Below, in pieces: positions 48,238 to 55,600 of a stretch of 64,000 nt of DNA; within the stretch, counting starts at the first letter, position 1, and each line of letters begins with the position of its first letter. This stretch comes from Iodobacter fluviatilis (GTDB lineage: Bacteria > Pseudomonadota > Gammaproteobacteria > Burkholderiales > Chitinibacteraceae), in the NCBI RefSeq assembly GCF_004194535.1, contig NZ_CP025781.1:4377512-4441511 (forward strand). The letters are read 5' to 3'. A program made the position numbers and the translations under genes. The notes beneath the pieces are model-generated. The model was not told the origin of the DNA. It made no database searches and saw only the letters and a program-made list of their open reading frames with translations.

Positions 48238-48326
48238 GTAGGGCGTAAGCACCGCAGGCATTACGCCATATGAGTCACGCATCATTCGGCGTATTGCGGC
48301 TTCGCATCGAATACGCCCTACGATAT
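48238..48326. repeat. REP-like palindromic element
   Basis: Outer arms AGTAGGGCGTA and TACGCCCTAC with inner sub-palindromes (GCACCGCAGGCATTACGCC; CGGCGTATTGCGGCTTCGCA). This 'GTAGGGCGTAA...TACGCCCTAC' design is a known bacterial intergenic repeat type. It occupies part of the 0.4 kb between the helicase gene and the Fic remnant; nothing else was seen there apart from the direct repeat at 48041. Confidence 0.65.
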
Positions 48327-48397
48327 CGATGTATTTTTTACAATCTTTCTACACCCCAGAAACAACAATGCTCACCAGCCACAAACCCGCCTGCTAA

Positions 48398-48859
48398 GAC
48401 AGCACCCAAGCGCGCGCTGCTTACGACAAAGTGCTTGAGCGTTTTTCCCGCCGCCTGATGCGTAAATATGCCGATCAATACTATTTTGGCGAGCCAGTCA
48501 TTGCCGACGATGGCGTTGAATACAATCTTTACTTCAGCGCTTACAACGATGCACTACCCGCATGGCGCTACCCCGACCTTACCGCGCACGCCGAATATCT
48601 CGCCAAAATCATCGACACCACGCTAACGCAAGAAATGCGCAAAGAAGCCCATTTCTTAAAAGCCAACGATCAAGCCCGCAGCGCCATCAAGCAATTTTTA
48701 GAAGCGCCAGATAATGAACTCGACGGGATTATTCGTAGTATTCGGCAGAATGGGAACGCGCTGTCTAATCAGCTTTGTAAGCGATATCCGATATTTGCCG
48801 AGAATGCAGGAATTGGTGAACGGCTTGTTGATGTGGTGCGGCAGGCGTTTGGAGATTAA
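48398..48859 (+). pseudogene. Fic-family protein remnant (C-terminal region only)
   Basis: The open frame encodes AYDKVLERFSRRLM, then VEYNLYFSAYNDALPAWRYPDLTAHAEYL, IIDTTLTQEMRKEAHFLKANDQARSAIKQFLEAPDN and IIRSIRQNGNALSNQLCKRY. This is the helical C-terminal part of long Fic proteins, which attach AMP or other groups to target proteins. The Fic core with HxFx(D/E)GNGRxxR is absent and a stop lies just upstream of 48398, so this is a fragment without activity. GTG at 48431 is the only start-like codon. Confidence 0.7.
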
Positions 48860-48870
48860 AAAAAATAGAG

Positions 48871-48927
48871 GTTACAGTAAAAAACAAACCATCACTGAAT
48901 TAACCGTGATCTGTCCCCGGTTGTTCA
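48871..48927. repeat. Direct repeat, right copy
   Basis: Partner of 48041-48097 (GTTACAGTAAAAAACAAACC ... ACCGTGATCTGTCCCCGG TTGTT). It begins 11 bp after the Fic remnant stop. Confidence 0.7.
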
Positions 48928-49019
48928 TTTTCTAATTAGTCGTTTAAAACCAATTAAATAGAACATTCCCACAATAAAAGGCTAAACTCTGTCATCAAAC
49001 CAACGAGCTTGGAATATTT

Positions 49020-50771
49020 ATGTCAGATACCAAACTACATTTTCAAGTTGACTCTCGATTGGCAACACTACTCAGCCAAGAATACTCCTCTACAGAAAAA
49101 GCACTAAAAGAACTAATTGATAATGGTTGGGATGCTGATGCTGAGCAGGTAACGATAATTTTGCCCAACCCAATGAGTGATGAGCCTATCGTAATTTCTG
49201 ACAATGGCTCAGGGATGACTGAGGAAGAATTACGACGTAATTATCTCTCAATAGCATCTGATAGGCGACTTCGTCGGGGAGAACGCACTGCGGGGAAAAA
49301 CCGCCAAATTAAAGGTCGTAAAGGAATTGGCAAGTTTGCCGGTCTAATGGCAGCATCGGAGATGACACTTGAGACCCGAGCAAGAGGTAGATTGTGTAGA
49401 TTTACACTTAAAATTCAAGATTTAGCGCTAGTTGAAGATATTGAACAATTAGAACTTGATTATCGAGCTGAAATTTGTGATGTGGCATTGCACGGAACCA
49501 CAATAACTTTGTCTGGTTTACATCACGGATTAGCATATCCAGATGCAAATAAATTGCGCCAAATACTATTACAAGACTACGGTCGCCAAGATGACTTTCA
49601 AATCAATGTTGATGGCAAACGCCTAGATGTTGATGATATATCAGGTAGTTTCACTGAAAATGAAGAAATACTACCTCTCGTTGGCCGCGTAAAGCTAAGA
49701 TTTTCGATTAGCGATGGCAAAGTAGGCCTACGCCAGCCTGGTATCACACTAAGAGTGGATGGCAAGTCTATTGGCAAACCGAGTTTTTTTGGCCTAGAAA
49801 ATCGTGATGACTTCCCCCTAAAGCTACTTAAAAAGCTTTATGGTGAAATTGATGCAGATGGTTTACGTGATCATGTAACTGCGGGCTGGGACTCTCTCGT
49901 TGAAAATAGCGAATTATTAAAAATGGTTGAAGAGTTTGTATTACCTCTATTACAAGTTGCATTCAAGACACAATACGGCCGAGAAATCCAATTAGCTCAG
50001 GCTCGTTTGCAAAAAACCATTCGAGAGCGTTTAAGTTCATTACCCGAACATAAACGTCAATTTGCTGATCAAGCAATTAAAAAAATACTTGATAAATACT
50101 ATGGCGAACCTGAAAGCAAAGTTGAGCTAATTGTTTCGGTATTACTAGAAGCATTGGAACGATCAGACTACCGCATATTACTTGAACACATCTCTGAAGC
50201 TCCCCGAAAAGACGTAGGTACTCTTGCAGATGCTTTAAATAACTTCGGCCTTATCGACTTAGCATATTTAGCTGAAAATGCAGCCGCACGGTCAACGTTT
50301 CTTGATCAGCTTGAAGTGCTTTCTCAAAATCCAAGCACACTTGAGTCAATGATGCATAAAGCCATTGAATCAAATTTATGGATCTTCGGGCCAGAATATT
50401 CTTTATTCAGCTCAAATACTACTTTAAAACGACAAATCGAAGATTATCTTGGAGGAAAATACATCGGCGTATTAGCAGACAAACGACCAGATTTGTTGCT
50501 TAACGAAAACTTAAACGGTGAATATCTATTAATTGAATTCAAACGCCCAAATCACTCATTGAATTACACTGACTATCAACAAGCTACTGCCTATCGGCAT
50601 GAGTTTAAAAAATATGCCGACTCTCCGATTAGAATCTTACTTATTGGAGGCAAACGATCTGCAGACTTCCCTAGCGACAATCGAGAGCCTAACACTCATA
50701 TAATGCTATTTGATCAAGTTATTTCATCCGCACGAAAGCAGGTTGAATGGCAATTGCGCCCAATAAAATAA
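49020..50771 (+). CDS. GHKL (Hsp90/MORC-like) ATPase fused to a PD-(D/E)xK nuclease domain
   Basis: 583 residues. N-terminal GHKL ATPase: N-box KALKELIDNGWDAD (27-40), G1 box VISDNGSGMTEEELR (58-72), G2 loop KGRKGIGKFAG (98-108), as in Hsp90, MutL and MORC proteins. A middle region with mostly helical sequence follows (RLQKTIRERLSSLPEHKRQ etc.). The C-terminus (about 455-583) has a nuclease-like core: RPDLLL with Asp491, YLLIEFKRP with Glu506 and Lys508, and a helix YQQATAYRHEF; this pattern resembles DUF4263/Shedu-type nucleases. The gene is AT-richer than the housekeeping genes and is followed after 102 bp by an HExxH protein gene. A defence role is inferred, not shown. Confidence 0.8.
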   Translation: MSDTKLHFQVDSRLATLLSQEYSSTEKALKELIDNGWDADAEQVTIILPNPMSDEPIVISDNGSGMTEEELRRNYLSIASDRRLRRGERTAGKNRQIKGRKGIGKFAGLMAASEMTLETRARGRLCRFTLKIQDLALVEDIEQLELDYRAEICDVALHGTTITLSGLHHGLAYPDANKLRQILLQDYGRQDDFQINVDGKRLDVDDISGSFTENEEILPLVGRVKLRFSISDGKVGLRQPGITLRVDGKSIGKPSFFGLENRDDFPLKLLKKLYGEIDADGLRDHVTAGWDSLVENSELLKMVEEFVLPLLQVAFKTQYGREIQLAQARLQKTIRERLSSLPEHKRQFADQAIKKILDKYYGEPESKVELIVSVLLEALERSDYRILLEHISEAPRKDVGTLADALNNFGLIDLAYLAENAAARSTFLDQLEVLSQNPSTLESMMHKAIESNLWIFGPEYSLFSSNTTLKRQIEDYLGGKYIGVLADKRPDLLLNENLNGEYLLIEFKRPNHSLNYTDYQQATAYRHEFKKYADSPIRILLIGGKRSADFPSDNREPNTHIMLFDQVISSARKQVEWQLRPIK

Positions 50772-50873
50772 AACAAAAAACGCAAAAGAAATGGGGTAAA
50801 TTCACTACAGGGCTACGCATTGGAATCCGATTGCCGGAAGCTAAACAGCAACAAAGTTTATAGAGGAAATAAA

Positions 50874-52277
50874 ATGACGCGACAACAATATAAATCAAGC
50901 TTAGCCACGCATAGCGAAAATGGTGTCTTTGATTTTTTCGACTACACAATAACCATAAAAAAATACAGTGAAGAGGAAAAAGTAAAATTTGAAAAATCAA
51001 TAACCCACGCAGATAAAAAACCTCAAGAAGAAATAAAAGAACAAATTGAAAATAGATCATTAATAAAGCATGAATTAACTCACTTCACAGACCTAACATC
51101 AACCAATTGGGGCATGGAATATATAATTAGAAAAGGACTTGTAATAAATGCAATAAACAAGAGAGACTACGAAAAAACAAAACAAGCAATTGATGTTTTT
51201 ATGATTAATGCATCTGAATTACAAATGCATAGCAAACTCATACCTAAACAAGACAACGAACCATTATTTTTCACAAAAATCGAACATGCGCTCGATTATA
51301 GCCCAGAATATGGAACATTCATCTGGATCTATTTCAAGGATGGAGACTCCATCACCTGTAGCACACCATTAAGCATGCTTTCAGTGCTAGAAGCACATGC
51401 ATTTGCAAATGAAACAATATCTCAACTAAGTGATGTTGAAAAAATAGACGATCAATTCACAAAAATAATTACAAGAAACTACTTCATAGAAACCTTTAAA
51501 GCCACATTAAAAGACAAAAAACTATCAGAATATACCTCACTGATCATCTTAACTCGGCACCATTTCCCAGAGTTGACCCACATCGAACTACTTAAGCTGG
51601 TGTGCGCTAGCTGTAAGTTCAGCCTAAACGCAGATGATTTTACAATGAGTCAATTAGCGAATTATTTTACACATAGCATTAAAAACGAAACACTTGGAGA
51701 AAATATTTGCCATGATATGCGTCGTGGGGCATCAAGGCATCTAATTACATTCAAGGTAATTCTATTTCTTTATGGTTGGCTACATCACGATGAATCAAAT
51801 AAGTCTAAAAAAATCGAACTTCTGAAAACACAGCCACACGTTGCGATTTTAGAACTATGGGAAGCATTGGGCGGGATAATAACCATCACAAAGCCTGATG
51901 ATGACTGGGATTTTAACGGCTGCGTTCAGAGAGCATTGGAGTTAAACACACAAATTGACCAAATTACTGTATCCGAATGCTCAATCTTAAACAGGTCAGC
52001 CCTTCATACAAAGACCATAGGTGAACTTAGTCTAGACGAAATTAAATCTCCGAATATCTTTCTGCAAAGAAAGGAAGCAAAATTGGAGATTAAACTCCCA
52101 AATACAATATCAATATCTGCATATCAAAATATTGAAGATGCCTATGCTGAAACATGGGATCTAATAAAGCAATACCGTATCCATCCCATCAATAAGTTCC
52201 ACATGACTCCATCCGAAACATACAAAATTACAGAGAGGATGAACAACTGGAATCGCACCAAAATTAAGCGCAAATAG
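50874..52277 (+). CDS. Unknown protein with HExxH metallopeptidase motif, partner of the GHKL-nuclease gene
   Basis: 467 residues, no signal peptide or membrane segment. The one recognisable site is HELTH at residues 66-70 in RSLIKHELTHFTDLTSTNWG, the HExxH zinc-peptidase pattern; a possible third ligand lies in LEAHAFANE (Glu173 to Glu180). The rest is mostly helical and matches nothing I know. The ATG at 50874 is chosen because TAGAGGAAATAAA provides a good ribosome site; an upstream in-frame start at 50820 has none. Same strand as the GHKL-nuclease gene and AT-rich like it, so the two probably form one module. A terminator follows. Confidence 0.7.
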   Translation: MTRQQYKSSLATHSENGVFDFFDYTITIKKYSEEEKVKFEKSITHADKKPQEEIKEQIENRSLIKHELTHFTDLTSTNWGMEYIIRKGLVINAINKRDYEKTKQAIDVFMINASELQMHSKLIPKQDNEPLFFTKIEHALDYSPEYGTFIWIYFKDGDSITCSTPLSMLSVLEAHAFANETISQLSDVEKIDDQFTKIITRNYFIETFKATLKDKKLSEYTSLIILTRHHFPELTHIELLKLVCASCKFSLNADDFTMSQLANYFTHSIKNETLGENICHDMRRGASRHLITFKVILFLYGWLHHDESNKSKKIELLKTQPHVAILELWEALGGIITITKPDDDWDFNGCVQRALELNTQIDQITVSECSILNRSALHTKTIGELSLDEIKSPNIFLQRKEAKLEIKLPNTISISAYQNIEDAYAETWDLIKQYRIHPINKFHMTPSETYKITERMNNWNRTKIKRK

Positions 52278-52340
52278 CCAACAAATATTACAAAAAACCT
52301 TCGCAAACAACAACCCACATGCAACTCCCCCCAAAAACAA

Positions 52341-52369
52341 CAAAACCCCAGCCATAGGCTGAGGTTTTG
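52341..52369 (+). terminator. Terminator after the GHKL/HExxH gene pair
   Basis: Stem CAAAACCCCAGCC / GGCTGAGGTTTTG with one mismatch and a 4-nt loop, 63 bp after the stop codon of the HExxH gene. Confidence 0.65.
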
Positions 52370-52590
52370 CTTGTGTTTGTAATACTCAACAAACAACTAA
52401 AGCAGGATCATTCCCACTCTATTATAAATAAAGGGAATAAAACCTTTATAAACAACACACCACATAATTAGCCACCGCCGAGTACCATGAAAAATACCAC
52501 TACTGAATTTGCTTGTTTATTGCCAGTGTTTTTTGATCGTATGTCGGCATTGATTTTCAGATACTGTCATTAACCTGCTGAATTCATATC

Positions 52591-52626
52591 ATATCGTATC
52601 GTTTAAACATCAATACGATACGATAT
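52591..52626. promoter_or_regulatory. Perfect dyad, possible operator
   Basis: Arms ATATCGTATCG and CGATACGATAT (11 bp, perfect) are 14 bp apart, in an AT-rich non-coding stretch. It could be an operator or a recombination site at the edge of the mobile region. The 0.6 kb from 52278 to 52915 otherwise holds only a terminator, this dyad and the hairpin at 52746. Confidence 0.4.
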
Positions 52627-52745
52627 GCATCTATATTTTAATAGAGTAGTGAGGGTCAAGGGGACGTGGAATAAATGTGGCTGATTTTTGCCACGTTTTA
52701 TGCCGCGAAAGCCCCTTGATGCTCACGAAACGCCTCCAAGCTACA

Positions 52746-52786
52746 GGTGGAGTTAGGGGGTGTGCTTTTTACCCCCTGACTCCGCC
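52746..52786. repeat. Long GC-rich hairpin
   Basis: Arms GGTGGAGTTAGGGGGT and ACCCCCTGACTCCGCC pair at 14 of 16 positions (the others are G-U compatible) around a 9-nt loop. Strong base composition shift against its AT-rich surroundings. Function unknown; a single-strand replication signal, terminator or repeat element are all possible. Confidence 0.5.
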
Positions 52787-52915
52787 GCCTCGCAAGCAAG
52801 AGCAGGGTTTGGGACAGCGTCCCAAGGTTTTGGAAATCACCTCTTTTGGTGAAGTCTGTAGTGGAGTCATTACTGCGCTAATATTTATAGATGTCATATT
52901 TTAAGGGGATTTAGC

Positions 52916-53173
52916 ATGGCAACCGCAACGTTAACATCAAAAGGCTAAATTACTATTCCTGCCAAAGTGAGGGCATCAATGGGTTTGGTTACCGTTGATC
53001 AAATTGAATTTGTTGAAGTATCCAAAGGCCAATTTTCGATAAAAAAAGTAACTCAATCTTTGCAGTTACTTAAAGGCATGATTCATCAGTCTATTACTCC
53101 CGTTAGCATCGAGGCCATGTACACAGCAATTAAAGCCAGCAGAGCTACGATTAGACGAGAGAATGGCGGTTGA
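52916..53173 (+). pseudogene. AbrB/MazE-type antitoxin with early stop codon
   Basis: The frame reads MATATLTSKG, then TAA, then ITIPAKVRASMGLVTVDQIEFVE and on to RATIRRENGG. The family sequence at the stop is KGQITIPA, so a CAA to TAA change interrupts the swapped-hairpin SpoVT-AbrB domain at residue 11. TTAAGGGGATTTAGC gives a good ribosome site. Reinitiation at the ATG at 52979 would yield only the C-terminal part. It probably was the antitoxin of a toxin-antitoxin pair; only a stub of a following gene remains. Confidence 0.75.
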
Positions 53174-53258
53174 TAGCACTAACAAATCATCAATCCCATT
53201 TCTCACATATCAAAGTTTGCTCTATTTAGACTACGAAACTTGGGATACGCCAACTTAG
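53163..53258 (+). pseudogene. Possible toxin (VapC-like) gene stub
   Basis: An ATG overlapping the end of the antitoxin frame, as usual in toxin-antitoxin pairs, opens MAVDSTNKSSIPFL and stops after 31 codons. The first residues faintly recall the MxxVDTNV start of PIN-domain toxins. Too short to function; the identity is weak. Confidence 0.25.
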
Positions 53259-53846
53259 AGTGCAGTTTCGACTTTTTAAATTAGCTATATACTCAGCAAC
53301 GTATTCAGGGGAACGTGTTGAATATAGATAAAGTTTCCTTAGTGTTTTTTCGCGGGGAGCTTTCCCATCAGGCAGGCGCACCTCACCAATAAGCTCAGTT
53401 CTTTCATGAAAATCAAGAATATTTTTAAGCTCAGAGTTATATGCGGGGAGATTATCTCGAAGAATTTTAATTTTTTCCGCAAGTTTTATTGATTCAGGGA
53501 TTTTTTTATTTAATGCATCGATAAAGCTCGTAATATCAAATGCTGCACCATCTGTATATTCAAGTTGTAGTTCTTTTTTAATTTTTTCTACCTGCCAACT
53601 TTCTAGAAAAATTCGAAAATCGCCTTTGCTATGAGCTCCATACAACTTAAGCGGCAACATATAACGTGTATTTTGAAGGAATAACAACAACTGGTCTTTT
53701 GTGCTTTTATCCTCGGGATCAAAGAACATCATGAACAAAAATCGCCCTCGTCCATTAGAAAGTTCAAATGCCAAAGTTGGTTCGTTACGTTCCAGCGCTT
53801 CAGTCCATACACCGAATAATCCATTCATTGAAAAAGATACGCCCAT
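53226..53846 (-). CDS. Hypothetical protein of the prophage left arm
   Basis: 206 residues that I cannot place. AT-rich, no signal peptide or membrane helix. Visible blocks: FELSNGRGRFLFMMFFDPEDKSTKDQLLLFLQ, IFLESWQVEKIKKELQLEY, ESIKLAEKIKILRDNLPAYNSELKNI. The start at 53846 (MGVSFSMNGLFG) has GGAGAAATGAT upstream and is preferred to one at 53861. It is oriented away from the phage replication genes, like other accessory genes in phage immunity arms. Candidate phage-borne accessory or defence gene, purely by position. Confidence 0.6.
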   Translation of the reverse strand: MGVSFSMNGLFGVWTEALERNEPTLAFELSNGRGRFLFMMFFDPEDKSTKDQLLLFLQNTRYMLPLKLYGAHSKGDFRIFLESWQVEKIKKELQLEYTDGAAFDITSFIDALNKKIPESIKLAEKIKILRDNLPAYNSELKNILDFHERTELIGEVRLPDGKAPREKTLRKLYLYSTRSPEYVAEYIANLKSRNCTLSWRIPSFVV

Positions 53847-54062
53847 ATCATTTCTCCGCAAGTTGACATTGAATATCCTTCATACGAAGGCTCTACACCG
53901 AACAGTGCCCAAGGTAATTATGCTATAAAATTGAAGATCACCCACCGAACCGTAAGCAAAAGCACACACATCAATCTGTTTTCTTTTTTCAATCTTACGC
54001 TGCGTGTTTTTTGTGTTAGCTTCTCTCTGTTGCTTCATTCGTTAAAGAACAAGGGGAATATA

Positions 54063-54290
54063 GTGAAATACATTTTTGTTTTTATCGCGCTGGCAGGAGC
54101 TACTGTGGGTCATGCACAAAACTCAAGTCGTGATGTTAATTATTGGTTGAAGCCTGAACACAAAGAAGAATTAAATAAGACGATTGAAAAATACAGTAAC
54201 GACCCAGCTAGATATGCCTCTAATCCCGACTGCATCAATGCAAAAGAAGCAAAGAAAAAATTATTCAAGAATAAATTCATTAGTAATTAA
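54063..54290 (+). CDS. EexN-like small exported protein
   Basis: 75 residues. The start is a GTG at 54063 after AAGGGGAATATA, giving a signal peptide VKYIFVFIALAGATVGHAQ. The mature part VNYWLKPEHKEELNKTIEKY, then NPDCINAKEAKKKL matches the pattern of EexN entry-exclusion proteins (YxLxHPxE...C...N..NPxCxNAxxA), although no lipobox Cys follows the signal and one of the usual Cys positions is Tyr. EexN proteins block redundant entry of plasmids. In a filamentous prophage a role against superinfection is an attractive guess. Confidence 0.6.
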   Translation: MKYIFVFIALAGATVGHAQNSSRDVNYWLKPEHKEELNKTIEKYSNDPARYASNPDCINAKEAKKKLFKNKFISN

Positions 54291-54339
54291 TTTATTAATT
54301 TTCCTATGGTTTAGCTTAAGTTAAACCTTATACAAATAA

Positions 54340-54615
54340 TTACTTAGCTTCAAGCCATGTAACTTTCAAAGAACTTTTGCCGCATTCCGCTTTATAGCCC
54401 ATGCGCCTAAGCTCTTTTTTAATCAACTCTACTTCTCTATTCTCTAAAGAACGCAAAACATGGAACTTCAATGGAATTTCGCAATGCGATGCTCCATTCT
54501 CAGCATATATCCATATATAACTAAAAATTACCTCAAGATATGGATCTAAGTTCTCGTGCACTTCTTCGTTGTAGTCCTCTGTTAAGCGTATTGCTTTGCT
54601 AGCATACAAAGACAT
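54340..54615 (-). CDS. Hypothetical protein next to the phage repressor
   Basis: 91 residues, no recognised family. Acidic and helical at the start (RLTEDYNEEVHENLDPYLEVIF), with a C-terminal ELIKKELRRMGYKAECGKSSLKVTW that looks like a small alpha/beta fold. It starts 2 bp after the repressor stop and is surely in one transcript with it. May modify or assist the repressor; no evidence beyond position. Confidence 0.6.
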   Translation of the reverse strand: MSLYASKAIRLTEDYNEEVHENLDPYLEVIFSYIWIYAENGASHCEIPLKFHVLRSLENREVELIKKELRRMGYKAECGKSSLKVTWLEAK

Positions 54616-54617
54616 TT

Positions 54618-55226
54618 CTATTTTTCTTTTATTGTTTCAATTCTTTTCTCAAGAATTGCTGCGATATTTTTATTTGACTCTATTAAAGTCGCCTCTAGCT
54701 CATCTTTTAGTAAATCGATATTGTTTTCGTCAATACTTATTGTTTCAAAAATATCCATTTTCCCTTCTATCGTACTTATAGCCTCTGGATATTCCTTAAA
54801 GATGCATTGAATTATTTTTTCAATAGTTTCGTCAATTGCATTATTGACTAACTCATCACTGTTATCTTTGTGGTCGATCGCGCATTTATTATTGTGTTGA
54901 TGCACAAGTTCATTAATTTCAATTCTTTTTTTTAGATATTTTGCAGTTAAAAGTGTTGTTGTTGCATTCTGAAAATTTTTCGTTGGGCTGACATGTCCGG
55001 TCACAGAATCATCAATACCACTGACAAGCCAAAATGCAAATTCAGGGTTACGCCTGCTCAAAATTTCTAGCATTTCTGCTGTTGGCCGCTGTCCACCCGA
55101 GTAAGCCTTTCTCCAGCTAACTGACTGAATATTCGAATACTCCTCAAGCTCCTTAAATTTCCTTGCTTCATTTGTAGTTGCGTCGATCACAGTTTTGAAG
55201 CGCGCACTAATATTTTCGCTTGACAT
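54618..55226 (-). CDS. Prophage repressor-like DNA-binding protein
   Basis: 202 residues. The N-terminus (SARFKTVIDATTNEARKFKELEEYSNIQSVSWRKAYSGGQRPTAEMLEILSRRNPEFAFWLVSG) has the build of phage and conjugative-element helix-turn-helix regulators that recognise a promoter through an N-terminal HTH. The C-terminal half is charged and coiled-coil-like. It faces away from the replication and coat genes and its start is 5 bp from two palindromic sites, so autoregulation and control of the divergent phage promoter are likely. Start at 55226 keeps those operators outside the coding region; a longer start at 55268 would place them inside. Confidence 0.75.
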   Translation of the reverse strand: MSSENISARFKTVIDATTNEARKFKELEEYSNIQSVSWRKAYSGGQRPTAEMLEILSRRNPEFAFWLVSGIDDSVTGHVSPTKNFQNATTTLLTAKYLKKRIEINELVHQHNNKCAIDHKDNSDELVNNAIDETIEKIIQCIFKEYPEAISTIEGKMDIFETISIDENNIDLLKDELEATLIESNKNIAAILEKRIETIKEK

Positions 55227-55230
55227 ATAA

Positions 55231-55265
55231 AGTACCATTGGTTGATTATAAGTACCAATGGTACT
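55231..55265. promoter_or_regulatory. Tandem palindromic operators of the phage repressor
   Basis: AGTACCAATGGTACT at 55251-55265 is a perfect 7+1+7 palindrome. AGTACCATTGGT at 55231 repeats its left half and most of its right half, 20 bp away, that is, two helix turns. Together they also form a 12-bp inverted repeat. They lie directly upstream of the repressor gene. Confidence 0.75.
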
Positions 55266-55481
55266 CATAAGGCTTGTTTTGTTCGTACAAAGTGCTTCAG
55301 GGGATTATGGTCTATGTATTGTCATTTGCAAAGAACCTCACCTGAGTCATTTTTGAGAAATACACAAATTTTACTTGTACCTATCCACGTTAAGAAACCA
55401 GCACCGAACGCAGCCGAACCGGTTGTTGTTATCAAAACTAACGAACGTGTGATTTTTGAATTAAGCAGCAAGTTGTTCACT

Positions 55482-55548
55482 GTTCATCACTTCGATTTGC
55501 CGCCCGCCCGCAGCTAGCGAGGACGGACGGCAAATCGAAGTGATGAAC
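55482..55548. repeat. Perfect 21-bp inverted repeat before the phage replication genes
   Basis: Arms at 55482-55502 and 55528-55548 are perfectly complementary over 21 bp around a 25-nt GC-rich loop (CCGCCCGCAGCTAGCGAGG core). It lies 52 bp before the ssDNA-binding protein gene, in the 0.33-kb non-coding stretch between the operators and that gene. Such a hairpin in a filamentous phage intergenic region may be the replication origin, packaging signal or a transcription attenuator. No other feature was recognised in 55266-55600. Confidence 0.75.
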
Positions 55549-55600
55549 TTTATAAATCAAATTTTCCAATGTCGCCCCATACCAGTAAAAGGAATTAAAA

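Noticed and set aside
52677..52904. 75-codon open frame over the GC-rich hairpin
   Set aside because: It is made largely of hairpin sequence, lacks a ribosome site, and its composition (Pro/Arg runs) looks like translated palindrome.
55242..55517. 91-codon open frame on the plus strand after the repressor operators
   Set aside because: It begins inside the operator palindromes, runs into the arm of the 21-bp hairpin, and its protein resembles nothing. The stretch is better read as regulatory DNA.
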